Shown here: positions 1 through 10,000 of the stretch, piece by piece | Layout of the letters: every line of letters starts with the position of its first letter | Numbering within the stretch: the stretch's first letter is position 1 | Source: Bacteroidota bacterium | GTDB lineage: Bacteria > Bacteroidota > Bacteroidia > Bacteroidales > Tannerellaceae | Reading direction: 5' to 3' | Assembly (NCBI GenBank): GCA_023429375.1 | Contig: JAEYVY010000005.1 | Location: forward strand, 104,432-168,431 | DNA length: 64,000 nucleotides | Notes under the pieces: generated by a model | Told to the model about the DNA's origin: nothing | Databases searched by the model: none | The model's input: the letters and a program-made list of their open reading frames with translations, nothing else | Translations under genes and position numbers: made by a program

Positions 1-576
1 GATTCGCATTTCTTTTTCCAATTTACCATGACTTGTTTTTTAAATGTCTTTGAGCCTTCATTCCCTCTACACGACATCAGTATCAATCCGGGATTCGGAT
101 TAAACAAATATTTATTCAAGGATGGTAAATATATTGGCCAAGGATATCTAATGATAGAACATGAGTCAAATGGATTTGACAGCATTCAATCTCGAAGCTG
201 GAATAAAGTATCGCTTGCAGCAACTATTCAGATGACAAAGAACTGGGAGTTTCAGGCTAAAGGCTGGATTCCAATCGTTGATGGTCGTTATTCACAAGAT
301 ATATTACGCTATCAAGGTTTATTCTTTGTTGCTTCTACTTTCAGCACTAACGATAAGCGCATCAACCTCTCTGCCATGCTCACGCCTACCTACCGTAAAC
401 GATTAGGCATCAACTCAAAGTATGAGCTAAACCTTCGATTGCTAAACAAACAGCCGGTATATGCGATTCTACAATATTATAACGGATATGGCGAAAACCT
501 GTTGGATTATCATATCTACAAAAGCAAACTCCGTATCGGTTTTGCATTTAAACCGAAAGACTTCAATCGCTTTTGA
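1..576 (+). CDS. pldA: Outer-membrane phospholipase A (OMPLA), 5' truncated by window edge
   Basis: Hydrolyses acyl chains of phospholipids that reach the outer leaflet of the outer membrane, helping to keep membrane asymmetry. The frame is open from base 1, so the gene starts before the window; the ATG at 28 is internal. Counting from that ATG, the motif HESNG gives His45 and Ser47, and RSWNK gives Asn59. The spacing (H+2=S, S+12=N) is that of the OMPLA His-Ser-Asn catalytic triad. Alternating polar/aromatic strands fit a beta-barrel, and the protein ends in an F-rich strand (RIGFAFKPKDFNRF). The visible 192 residues are about the C-terminal two thirds of a usual ~270-residue protein. It ends 5 nt before a convergent small membrane gene. 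The family call is firm; the N-terminus and signal peptide cannot be seen. Confidence 0.87.
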   Translation, partial: DSHFFFQFTMTCFLNVFEPSFPLHDISINPGFGLNKYLFKDGKYIGQGYLMIEHESNGFDSIQSRSWNKVSLAATIQMTKNWEFQAKGWIPIVDGRYSQDILRYQGLFFVASTFSTNDKRINLSAMLTPTYRKRLGINSKYELNLRLLNKQPVYAILQYYNGYGENLLDYHIYKSKLRIGFAFKPKDFNRF

Positions 577-581
577 TCTGC

Positions 582-836
582 TTAGTCAAGGGAATCAATC
601 TTTCTTGAAGCCGTACGCGAACCAATAAATTGCCCGAGGATAGCAATGGCAATAAACAATGGCACAAGAAACTGAGGTGAATCAATCCAGATTCTGATCG
701 TGATAAGTATGGGAATAGAAGCATGAACTACCAACCACCATGGTAAGGATAGTTTACGATATCTCGTACGCCATCGGCCTAATGGAATATTAATAAGGAA
801 AGCAAGTACAGACACCGCGATAATCTCTACAATCAT
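582..836 (-). CDS. Small integral membrane protein, function unknown
   Basis: An 84-residue protein made mostly of hydrophobic segments: residues about 1-18, 36-52 and 56-70 look like membrane spans, separated by a basic loop (GRWRTRYRK). The C-terminus is polar (SRTASRKIDSLD). I recognise no enzymatic motif and no family. A Bacteroidota-type -7 box lies about 26 nt upstream of the start, which supports it being a real single-gene unit rather than a chance frame. It is convergent with the phospholipase gene and downstream of, but in the same direction as, the GH43-like gene at 995-1972. No function is proposed. Confidence 0.6.
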   Translation of the reverse strand: MIVEIIAVSVLAFLINIPLGRWRTRYRKLSLPWWLVVHASIPILITIRIWIDSPQFLVPLFIAIAILGQFIGSRTASRKIDSLD

Positions 837-861
837 TTAGTATTATTTTGTTCAATATCGA

Positions 862-869
862 CAAATATA
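862..869 (-). promoter_or_regulatory. Putative -7 promoter box for the small membrane gene
   Basis: Reads TATATTTG on the minus strand, matching the Bacteroidota -7 consensus TAnnTTTG. An upstream TTG about 20 nt away (892-890) could be the -33 element. The start codon at 836 lies about 26 nt downstream. Confidence 0.5.
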
Positions 870-994
870 GATATATCCGTTCACACAAACAATTTTTAGA
901 ATCAGACGGGCATACTATACAAATCTTATCACTCTGATATTAGGCTGTTTAGCCAGCTAAAAATAATCCCTACCTGAAATAACACTTTATTGAA

Positions 995-1972
995 TCAATC
1001 TTTCAATACAGGCTTTCCTCCTATCCATACAACTTCTTGATTCGTAATAAACCAAGTCTTTCCCATATCATTATTCCCTTGGTAGAATAAATATGTTCGG
1101 CCATCTTCATCCTCAAAAATATGCGGATGACCGGATTCACTGGAATTCCATTCTCCAGGTTTTCCATTAGCAAGAAATGGTTGATCCCATAATCGTTCCC
1201 AGTTAATGCCATCCGAGCTGACAGCAACACCAACCTGTTGGGGTTTATTATTATAAGATCCGGCATAAAACATAAATAGTTTGCCGTTTTTTTCGATAAT
1301 GGATGCACCCTCTACACATTCGCCTTCCCAAGGTAACTCCGGATATAAAATAGACTTATCGGTTGCTTGTATCCAATCTTCCTTGCTGAAATCAGTAGTT
1401 AATAGTGCTTTGGCTACGCCTTGCATCTGTATTTTGTAATCCGGATCACGGGTAGCAAAATAAAGGAAATAATTGTCTTTAAATTTATACACCTCAGCAT
1501 CTATAGCTCGGCCACAGGTCCAATCACCTACGGGTGAGAATATCGGATTTGACGGATTACGTCTAAAATGAATTCCATCATCAGAAACCGCATGGCATAT
1601 AGCATCCTTCTTCCCATTTCCATACGTTTGATAGAAAAGATGCACTTGCCCGTCTCTAACCAATGCTCCGGGTGCACACAAACCTTTACGCTCATATTCG
1701 GCATTCGGATCGGGAGTTATTTCGCCTACTTTCACCCAATTTATCAGGTCTGTACTTTCTGCAATCCCTATTATCCAACCGCTGTTTTGACTCCAGTTTT
1801 GAGGAGGTAACGAATGATACATCAAATAGCGACCGTTGAACTTAACGACATGTGGATCTTTGGAGAAAGGTGCACCCACTCTCGTTGTATCACCATACAT
1901 CATACGAGGAAGTTGTCCGAAACAGAAGCAGCAGACAAGAGAAAACAGAGCAATAAGAAGGGTTTTATTCAT
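995..1972 (-). CDS. Secreted GH43/GH117-like five-bladed beta-propeller glycoside hydrolase
   Basis: A 325-residue protein with a cleavable signal peptide (residues 1-19, hydrophobic core LLIALFSLVCCFCFG, then QLPR). The rest shows repeated propeller blades (NGRYLMYHS, DGQVHLFYQ, DNYFLYFAT, NGKLFMFYAG, DGRTYLFYQG). Candidate catalytic carboxylates sit where the GH43-type fold places them: Asp39 in KDPHV (base), Asp158 in AIDAE (pKa modulator) and Glu221 in VEGAS (acid). It probably cleaves a periplasmic or surface oligosaccharide imported by the nearby SusC/SusD pair. It lies 36 nt downstream of the CXXCH lipoprotein on the same strand and so may be the last gene of that operon. The subfamily and substrate cannot be read from sequence; GH117 or an uncharacterised propeller clan are alternatives. 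Confidence 0.68.
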   Translation of the reverse strand: MNKTLLIALFSLVCCFCFGQLPRMMYGDTTRVGAPFSKDPHVVKFNGRYLMYHSLPPQNWSQNSGWIIGIAESTDLINWVKVGEITPDPNAEYERKGLCAPGALVRDGQVHLFYQTYGNGKKDAICHAVSDDGIHFRRNPSNPIFSPVGDWTCGRAIDAEVYKFKDNYFLYFATRDPDYKIQMQGVAKALLTTDFSKEDWIQATDKSILYPELPWEGECVEGASIIEKNGKLFMFYAGSYNNKPQQVGVAVSSDGINWERLWDQPFLANGKPGEWNSSESGHPHIFEDEDGRTYLFYQGNNDMGKTWFITNQEVVWIGGKPVLKD

Positions 1973-2008
1973 ATGCAGTTAGTATTTAAGGACTGCAATA
2001 GTATACAA

Positions 2009-3463
2009 TTATTTTGACAACTTCAAGGATTGTGCTTCTCCATATTTACTGAGTTGTACTAATTCATAGGTGTCGATATTCACTTTCCCTTTGACCAACT
2101 CCGGAATATTGAAAGAAAACAACAGGTCGTCATAATAATCGTTCGATTTCTGAGGAAGGAGAAATGGCTTACCTGTTACTCCTTTTTCATCGACATGAAC
2201 GATATACGGGCGTGTATACAACCCATCATCTCTACGACTACTAAACACAAACCAATGACTATTGCTGCTCCACGAATGATAGCTTTCCACATCGTCACTA
2301 TTGACAGCGTCCAACGATATCAATTCGTTAGTAGCTAAATCTATCATTTGCAAGTCGGCATCCTTATGCCAAATTGAGAAGTTTCCATAATCAGATACGG
2401 TAAACAATACGTATCGTCCGTTTGGAGACACACGAGGGAATCGGGCACTCTTCCCCATTTCCGTAGCATTGTATAGTGTATCCGCTTTCTCACCAAAAGT
2501 TCGTTTTTCAGGATCGAACGAGAGAGCTAACAAACTATACTTAACCTCCCGAAAAGATTCCGGCATAGGTTTAGCGGATGCAGAACAGAAGTAAAGTGTT
2601 TTTCCATCGGGAGAAAACGCAGGAAACGTTTCCAGATTATCTTCAGACAAAAGCAGGGAATCGGTCACTATTTCGTGCTTGTCCATATCATAAACTACTA
2701 CATCGGAAGCGGAGTCAAATACCTCTACCCTATTGGCATCTACATGATGGAAATCCTGCTTGGTATCATTTACCGAAAAAGCAGCATACCTTCCACTCGG
2801 ATGCCAGAAAGGATAAACTAAAGCAGACATCAATTCTTGTGTTTTAGTATTCAGTTTTTCCATTTTCCCATTCTTAATGATGTAGGTAGCTCCGTGAAGT
2901 GAACGTTGATGAAACAGCATCATATCCGGATTCTGCATACAAAACGAATGACAGTTCATGCAATTATTATTGGTCAACCGATTTGATAATATCTCCTCCT
3001 CTTCGAATGATTCAAGATTTCGCTGATATATACCCATTTTCCCCCACATCCTGTATCCAGGTGCTATCTTCCGATAAACCAGATTTGGATCGATGGAATC
3101 TTTAGCCACATGAATATAAAACGGAGTATACTTAGACCAACTCTCATTTTCATATATATAAATGGTACAAGCAATACGATCACCTACTGATTGGATTACC
3201 ATTTCATGCCATTTATTCTCAGGAATAACAAAATCCCCGTTATTCGATTTTATCTGAACAGTACAATTTATTCCGGTTAGAACGGCTATTGACTTGACTT
3301 CATTATTCAGTTTAAAATTTAAAGGAGCTATATTGCAAGGGATTGTTACATCGGTGTAATCGGGAAAGATAACCGGTGTGCTTGCTATCTCTTTAGCATC
3401 GGGCAATTTGTCCGTACAAGCGAATAGCAACGACAAACAAAGAAATTGGATTATTTTCTTCAT
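2009..3463 (-). CDS. Lipoprotein with TolB/PD40-like beta-propeller and a CXXCH motif
   Basis: A 484-residue predicted lipoprotein. I chose the start at 3463 (MKKIIQF) because it gives a proper lipoprotein signal with Cys16 in LLFAC; the frame extends 15 codons further, into the preceding gene. The N-terminal part (~30-125) looks like a beta-sandwich. Then comes CMNCH at residues 168-172, a c-type haem attachment pattern, with nearby Cys175 and Met/His candidates for an axial ligand. The remainder is WD40/PD40-like blades (SPDGKTLYF, SPNGRYVLF, SNSHWFVF) as in TolB-type propellers. It starts 1 nt after the stop of the DUF6057-like gene, so the two are co-transcribed and probably work together at the cell surface. 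Similar proteins occur next to SusC/SusD pairs in Bacteroidota. Whether haem is attached is unknown. Confidence 0.72.
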   Translation of the reverse strand: MKKIIQFLCLSLLFACTDKLPDAKEIASTPVIFPDYTDVTIPCNIAPLNFKLNNEVKSIAVLTGINCTVQIKSNNGDFVIPENKWHEMVIQSVGDRIACTIYIYENESWSKYTPFYIHVAKDSIDPNLVYRKIAPGYRMWGKMGIYQRNLESFEEEEILSNRLTNNNCMNCHSFCMQNPDMMLFHQRSLHGATYIIKNGKMEKLNTKTQELMSALVYPFWHPSGRYAAFSVNDTKQDFHHVDANRVEVFDSASDVVVYDMDKHEIVTDSLLLSEDNLETFPAFSPDGKTLYFCSASAKPMPESFREVKYSLLALSFDPEKRTFGEKADTLYNATEMGKSARFPRVSPNGRYVLFTVSDYGNFSIWHKDADLQMIDLATNELISLDAVNSDDVESYHSWSSNSHWFVFSSRRDDGLYTRPYIVHVDEKGVTGKPFLLPQKSNDYYDDLLFSFNIPELVKGKVNIDTYELVQLSKYGEAQSLKLSK

Positions 3464-3464
3464 A

Positions 3465-5216
3465 CTAAATTTGTTTGCAATAATAATAAAACCAATAAGA
3501 ATTGCCATACTTCTGATGCATCGTTAAATATCCATTCGCTTTTGAGGCTTCCTTCACGAAGTCTTGACGAAAAGCATCATATTTCTTACGGTAAGTCTCA
3601 TCCATCACGAATCTATCAGAAATAACTCCTTCCTGATCGAATGTAATAATCGCCAAGGCCTCCTGAATATGAACCGGCACGTCTTTACCGTCGAGATAGA
3701 CAGGAGTCTCTTCAAGCAATTGGTTGAGTTTCGTTACATCTTTCGAGAGCAAATAAGAAGAAGCCAAATATTCAAATGCTATTTCGTTAAATGGCTCTTC
3801 GTTCAAATGGTTCTTCCACAATGTCTCCGTATCTAATTCACTTAAAAGTTGTTTTGAAGGATTTTTTGTCCATAATACTTTGGAAGCTTTTTCATTATTC
3901 AGAATCGTCTCCATCTTTTCATTTGCCCAAGAAGCATACAGAGGCATTTCTTTCAACATGGACAGATACTTCTTTACTACGCTCCAATCTCCTTTCAACA
4001 TATTCAGTTCTATGAGTCGCATCATAATGCGCGGACTTCCACCTCGCTTAGCCAGCGTAAGAGCTTCCATGGCATAACTTTCCGAAACACTGATATCGCC
4101 AATATAAAAATGAATATCACTCAACAGGGCACTCATATAATACGTACCATTCCATGGGCTAATTAAACTTTGAGGACCTTTCTGATCATACCAAAACATA
4201 CGATCAAGTAACTCTCCTTTTTGTGCAAGAGCCATATTCAAGAAGTTCAACTCCAATGCGCTATGTTTAGGTTGACTGGCAATAAGTTGTTCAATTCCAG
4301 ACCAATCGTTCTGTTTCTTCAAATAGGCTAAATGACCATACAATCGGTACTGCTTATTAAATGAATCCGGATGGCTCATTACGAAATAACCCGCAAAGGA
4401 AAGACAGAAGATAGCTGTTAAAGTCCAGTTCAGTACATTTCGTTTTGATGATAAGCTTCCAATCAATTTGCATACCAACAACAATAGAACAGAAAGTATA
4501 CCGATACGAATCCAAGCGTAATAGATGAATGATTCCGGCAAGAGTTGGCTTTCCTGATAACGAAGTGAATAAACACCATCGGTCAACGGCAAGTACACAG
4601 CAAGTCGAACACCCCAATAAGCAAGAATAAGAGCAAGGACAAGAGCGATTAAAGAGTAAAATCTAAATTCTTTTTTGGCTAAAAAAGCCCATACTATAAA
4701 TAAGGCAGAAAATAAAACAACCAATTGTCCGGTCAGGAAATAGAAGACGGGAATCACCCCAATCCAAATAAAATATCTTTTTGTAGAATTTACCCATTTA
4801 AACGAATAATATAGAAAAACTAATAGTACTAGCAAACCAATAGCACAATCCAATACTAAACCAGGATTTAATTGAATAATAAGCAAAGCAAAAGGCGGCA
4901 CAATAGATAAGAGCAGATTATACTTCTGTGGATAGATTTGTTGAAGGATTAAGAAGAAGACGTAACCAATCAAATAATAAATGATTGCAAGAATTAAAAC
5001 GGCAATACTATAAAATAAATAGAACTGGGTAAGAAATTGTCCGGCAACAGTACAAAACCCACCGGGTGTTAACAATAAATCTTCGATTAGATAATTCTTG
5101 AACAGAAATAGCTGCATCTCTTCCTGCTGGGAAAAGACAAAAGGATAAAAGAAATAGATAAAAACAAATAAGCCGGTAAAGACCAATATTTTACATATCA
5201 GTGCAATTATTTTCAT
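3465..5216 (-). CDS. DUF6057-like polytopic membrane protein with TPR-like C-terminus
   Basis: 583 residues. The first ~290 are a string of roughly eight or nine hydrophobic helices with short loops. The last ~290 are soluble and helical, resembling tetratricopeptide repeats (for example GDISVSESYAMEALTLAKRG, SYLLSKDVTKLNQLLEET). From memory this matches a Bacteroidota family annotated as DUF6057, but I cannot run the search. The role is unknown. It is tightly coupled (1 nt) to the CXXCH propeller lipoprotein and lies 78 nt downstream of susD. A strong terminator hairpin fills that gap and no -7 box is seen after it, so expression may depend on readthrough from the SusCD transcript. Confidence 0.65.
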   Translation of the reverse strand: MKIIALICKILVFTGLFVFIYFFYPFVFSQQEEMQLFLFKNYLIEDLLLTPGGFCTVAGQFLTQFYLFYSIAVLILAIIYYLIGYVFFLILQQIYPQKYNLLLSIVPPFALLIIQLNPGLVLDCAIGLLVLLVFLYYSFKWVNSTKRYFIWIGVIPVFYFLTGQLVVLFSALFIVWAFLAKKEFRFYSLIALVLALILAYWGVRLAVYLPLTDGVYSLRYQESQLLPESFIYYAWIRIGILSVLLLLVCKLIGSLSSKRNVLNWTLTAIFCLSFAGYFVMSHPDSFNKQYRLYGHLAYLKKQNDWSGIEQLIASQPKHSALELNFLNMALAQKGELLDRMFWYDQKGPQSLISPWNGTYYMSALLSDIHFYIGDISVSESYAMEALTLAKRGGSPRIMMRLIELNMLKGDWSVVKKYLSMLKEMPLYASWANEKMETILNNEKASKVLWTKNPSKQLLSELDTETLWKNHLNEEPFNEIAFEYLASSYLLSKDVTKLNQLLEETPVYLDGKDVPVHIQEALAIITFDQEGVISDRFVMDETYRKKYDAFRQDFVKEASKANGYLTMHQKYGNSYWFYYYCKQI

Positions 5217-5228
5217 AACCTATTGATT

Positions 5229-5272
5229 TAAAGAAAAAGAGGAGTAATGGCAGAAAACGCCATTACTCGCTC
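5229..5272 (-). terminator. Intrinsic terminator after susD
   Basis: Perfect 10-bp stem (5242-5251 with 5259-5268, arm GAGTAATGGC on the plus strand) around a 7-nt loop. On the minus strand it is followed by a T-rich run (CTCTTTTTCTTT). It lies between the susD stop and the start of the DUF6057-like gene, 25 nt upstream of that start. Confidence 0.8.
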
Positions 5273-5293
5273 TTCAAAAAATGTATTTAAATC

Positions 5294-7012
5294 TTACTTT
5301 TTACCACCGTAACCAGGGTTTTGTTCAAGCAGATTATTAGCACCAATCAAGCTGTAGTGAATTGGGAAGCGATTTAAATTAGGATTATTAGTCGCTTTGT
5401 GATCCCACCAATCTTCAGTTACATAAGCATCCCAACGAACCAAGTCAGTACGTCTACGACCTTCAGCAAGGAATTCCATTTGCCATTCGTCCAACATACG
5501 ATATTTGTCCAAGTTTGCAGCTGTTACAGGGCTTGGATCTACACCATCAGCGAAGTAACGTTTACGTACGGTATTGATTAACTCAGCAGCACCTGCTTTG
5601 TCACCTGCACGCATTTTGCATTCAGCTAACATATAATAAACTTCAGCTAAACGGATAACAGGAACGTCCGGATCAAATTTACGGTTCTTTTCATCTTGAT
5701 TAGGACGTGGACTGCGTTTAGTAACACGTACACAAGAGTTTTCTTCAGCCGTACCAATTGTTGAAGGAAGATCAGCTACAGTAGCATAATCTTTACCAAC
5801 CTTAGCAAAGTAAGCAACCTGATCTACAATTGTAAGCACTTCACCTTTGTATTCACGGCTACCAGTACAAGTCCATTCCGGATTCAATGGGTTAACCAAC
5901 TCTCCTACGATGAACATACCTCTGTATTTACCTGCACCTTCGTAAACATAAGGTTGTTTACGAACATCCTTTTCATGGAATTTAGCGTAAGCACCACCTA
6001 ATTTGTAAGGATATCTCTTACCAGTCGGATCAAGACTAGGAATAAGGCCGATACCATTATTAGAACCAGAACCTTCAAGACCACCTAAATAGTTCTTGTA
6101 GTTATAAGGAACCATATAACTCCAATACATACCATCAGTTTCCAATTTTGCATTTGCACTTGGTACTGACCAGATTATTTCCGGACAAGTTTCATTGTCA
6201 AAACCGAAGATATTAGTCCAATCTGTATCTAAAGCATACTTACCGTATTTACCATCGATGATATCTTGGCAGATAGCAGCAGCTTCCGTATACATTTCTT
6301 TACCGATATACGATTTTGCATTAAAATACAATCTAGCTTTTAACACAGCACCTGCAGCACGATTAATACTACCATTTTCCAGGCCACCTAAAGTTTCTTT
6401 CAATGGCAAGTTTGGAATAGCAATATCCAATAAAGAGTCAATAAAGTTGAATGTTTCCAAATCGGTTGAACGTCCTTTCACATCACTCTTAGTAGTTGTA
6501 TACAATGGAACACCACCAAAGAAATCAAGACCATCCAAGTAGAAAGAAGCTACCAATGCTCTTTGTTGGTTCAACATTGATTCGCGCGTTCCTTCAGGGA
6601 AACCTAATGCATCATAGTTTACATTTTCCAAATCTTCCAAAGCATCCCATGAAAGAGCCACACCCATAGCGAAGTTTGTCCAACCTGTAGACACCCAAGC
6701 CATATCTTCTGTATATTCATGATGATGGAATTTTTGGAATTGTGCACCATCATACCAGTCACTACCACGTGTAGGCAAACAGAATTCGTCAGTTCCTATT
6801 TCTTGTAACATCCAGCGTGGAGCATCTTGACCCAAATACCATCTCCAGTGTGTGAAAGGACGATTAAAGCGTTCCCATACAGCCTCTTGTGACGTATAAA
6901 ATGTTTCCGGAACAACTTGAGAATAGAAAGAAGGTTCTACTTCACAAGATGTTATCGTCGCCATAAGAGCGACAGCCGGCAAGAATGATTTGATTATATT
7001 CTTTATTTTCAT
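5294..7012 (-). CDS. RagB/SusD-family outer-membrane glycan-binding lipoprotein
   Basis: 572 residues. Surface lipoprotein that captures oligosaccharide and hands it to the TonB-dependent SusC partner, forming the lid of the SusCD transporter. Lipoprotein signal with TITSC (Cys23). The family hallmarks are present: an N-terminal tetratricopeptide-type helical part, AAGAVLKARLYFNAKSY around the middle, and the conserved C-terminal block VIRLAEVYYMLAECKMRAGD followed by LDEWQMEFLAEGRRRTDLVRW. Length is typical. It starts 13 nt after susC and is followed by a strong terminator. The cargo cannot be inferred: neither this protein nor the neighbouring GH43-like enzyme shows a recognisable specificity motif. 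Confidence 0.95.
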   Translation of the reverse strand: MKIKNIIKSFLPAVALMATITSCEVEPSFYSQVVPETFYTSQEAVWERFNRPFTHWRWYLGQDAPRWMLQEIGTDEFCLPTRGSDWYDGAQFQKFHHHEYTEDMAWVSTGWTNFAMGVALSWDALEDLENVNYDALGFPEGTRESMLNQQRALVASFYLDGLDFFGGVPLYTTTKSDVKGRSTDLETFNFIDSLLDIAIPNLPLKETLGGLENGSINRAAGAVLKARLYFNAKSYIGKEMYTEAAAICQDIIDGKYGKYALDTDWTNIFGFDNETCPEIIWSVPSANAKLETDGMYWSYMVPYNYKNYLGGLEGSGSNNGIGLIPSLDPTGKRYPYKLGGAYAKFHEKDVRKQPYVYEGAGKYRGMFIVGELVNPLNPEWTCTGSREYKGEVLTIVDQVAYFAKVGKDYATVADLPSTIGTAEENSCVRVTKRSPRPNQDEKNRKFDPDVPVIRLAEVYYMLAECKMRAGDKAGAAELINTVRKRYFADGVDPSPVTAANLDKYRMLDEWQMEFLAEGRRRTDLVRWDAYVTEDWWDHKATNNPNLNRFPIHYSLIGANNLLEQNPGYGGKK

Positions 7013-7025
7013 AATTTAAATCAGA

Positions 7026-10000
7026 TTAGAAGTTAAATTGAAGACCTAATGTATATGTTCTTACAACTGGATAAAAGTCACTCCAGAATCTTTCTGTACC
7101 ATTGTCCCATCCAGTAATATTTACTTCAGGATTCATACCGCTATAGCCAGTAAATGTATAAACGTTACCAACTGTAGCATAGAAACGTATACGATCAACA
7201 AATTTGGTGTATTGTTTCAATGGTAGTGTATATCCTAAAGTAATCGCATCGATTTTCAAGAATGTACCATCTTCCAAATAGTAGTCACAAATTTGTTTTT
7301 CACCCTTGATATGGTTGAACTTAGTATAAGCAGTTTTCAACACATTTGTGTTACCTTGATTTTGGATTCCATAATACATATTGATTGTATTGTATACATC
7401 AAAATCAATCCAACTTCTCAAATTGATACCTAGATCCCAATCTTTATAGCGTAGCGTATGGCTCCAACCTACAATTAATTCAGGGTTATAGTTACCCATA
7501 TATTGTTTGTCTTTTTCAGTTTTCTTTGCAGCAGGGATTACTTCGCCATCTTTGTTATAAAGCAAGAAGCTTCCGTTATCATCAAATCCTGCAAATTTCC
7601 ACAAGTAGAATGAACCGATAGTAGAGCCCTCTTCCATACGTGCGGCATCACCTGGAGATCCAGGAGCTACGAAACCATTACCATTGTAATAGGTATTATT
7701 ACCCCATAAAGTCAAGATCTTTCCTGAGTTGTGTGACAGGTTCATGTTTGAAGTCCAAGTAAAATCTTTCGTGCGGATAATATCTCCACCAACTTCAAAT
7801 TCCCAACCTTTGTTTTCCATACTACCGATATTTTGCCATTGTGTACCTTGAGTATAAGGAGGTTGTGGAACCTTAACACTATAGATCAGGTTATCGATTT
7901 TACGGCGATAGATATCAAACTTACCATACAGACGGTTATTGAACAATGAATAGTCCAAACCTAAGTCCCATTCTTTCTTTTCTTCCCAACCTAAATTATC
8001 GTTTATGTTTTGAGTTTTACCATATGAATATTCCCAAGTTCCGTTTGGCAACATCCAGTAAGTATCTGAACCCAACATATTTGCAGAGTATGATGCACTA
8101 AAGTCGTTATTACCGGTTACACCATAACCTAAACGAACTTTCAAGTCATTTACCCATTCAACATCTTTCATAAACGCTTCATTCGAAATACGCCATCCGG
8201 CATTTGCAGACCAGAAGTTTGCCCAACGGTTATCTTTTGCAAACTTAGAAGATCCTTCATGACGAAGAGACGCAGAAAGCATATACTTATCTTGATATGA
8301 ATAGTTAATACGACCAAAGACAGAGAATAAGCGTTCAGTGATGTTCTTTCCTGAACTCATTTCTGCTTTACCATCGCTCAGATAACCTCCTTTACCTATA
8401 TCCCAATAGCGGATACCATCTACTGCGAAGTTATAGTTTCTCATATTGAAGCTTTCTCCGTTTGTTTCAAAATAAGAATAACCTGCAGTAGCATTCAAGC
8501 TGTGACCACCATTCAATTCTTTAATATATGAGAAATAACCTTCAGATGTCAAGTTTTCAGTTTTGCTGAATCCCAGATAAGCATTTCCCTTACGTGAGTT
8601 TTCCAACTCATCTCTGTGATTTCTTGAGTTATAGGTATGTAATTCCCATTGACGGTTTTCATAACCAATAACTTGTTGGAAGCTTAATCCTGGGATTGGT
8701 TTGATATTCAATTTGAAGTTTACTTCCGGTTTGAACCATTTGTCCAATCCTTCGTATTCACCTAACATTGCATCAGCAACCACGTTGTAATCCAATGATT
8801 CGTTAGTCCAAACATTATAACCTGTTGGGCTATTTGGATCGTAAGGAGAACGAGTTGGGTTGTTACGTAATGCTTGTTGGAAGTTAGGATAACGATTTTC
8901 ACGAGCAGCTTGACGATAGTCAACACTTGGACGAATTTCCAACCAATCTTCAAACAATTTGAATGAAGCATTGATTCTACCACCATAGTCTTGACGACCA
9001 TCTTTCAACGCGATACCTTCATTTTCTTCATAGAAGAAAGAAGTATAAACCTGTGCTTTTTCAGTACCCATGTCCAAAGCCACGTGGTGTTTCTGTGAGA
9101 AGTTATCATGGTTGATCAATTCATCCCACCAGTTTACGTCTGAACCGTAATTTTTACTGATATTATGCTCAACAAATTCGCTTGCTGAAAGCATTTCAGG
9201 TGCATTGTAGTTTTGCTTCTTAGAGAATTCAGTTGAATAGGTCAAGTTAACCTTGCCATTTGTATTTGAACCGCTCTTTGTTGTAATCAAGATAACGCCA
9301 GATGCAGCACGTGTACCATAGATAGCACCTGCAGAAGCATCTTTCAATACGTCGATAGACTTGATATCTTCTTGAGTCAACGAACGGATATCACCACCAG
9401 GGAAACCATCGATTACGATCAGAGGTGATCTACCTGCATTTACAGAAGTCATACCACGCAACTGAATAGTTGTACCTGAGTTAGCAGTTCCTAAGTTGTT
9501 CATGATAAGACCACCGATTTTTCCTTGAAGTGCAGAAGTCACATCAGCTCCTCTTACACCGACCATCATATCTTCAGCTTTCAATGAAGTAATAGCACTA
9601 GTTACTTGCTTTTTGTCCAATGAACCATAACCGATTACAACAACTTCAGCTAAAGCTTTAGTGTCTTCAACTAATTTTACATTAACAACGCTTTTATTAG
9701 CTACATTAATTTCTTGTGTAATATAGCCGATGTAGCTGACAATTAAAGTTGCATTTTTAGCTACACCTGTCAATGTAAATTGTCCATCCATATCGGAAAT
9801 AGCACCATTTGTAGTTCCTTTAACAACTACATTGGCACCGATAATTGGTTCACCGTTTTCGTCGGTAATAATACCTGAAACGCGGTCATTTTGTTGCTGT
9901 GCAGCAGTTGAAGCATGCACCTTTTCTGTTCCCAATACGATTTTTTTATTCACTACAGTGTAAGAAATACCTGTATTTTCGAACAACTGATTTAGAACAT

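Noticed and set aside
8762..9001. 79-codon frame on the susC strand
   Set aside because: Out-of-frame shadow inside the susC barrel region with no independent support.
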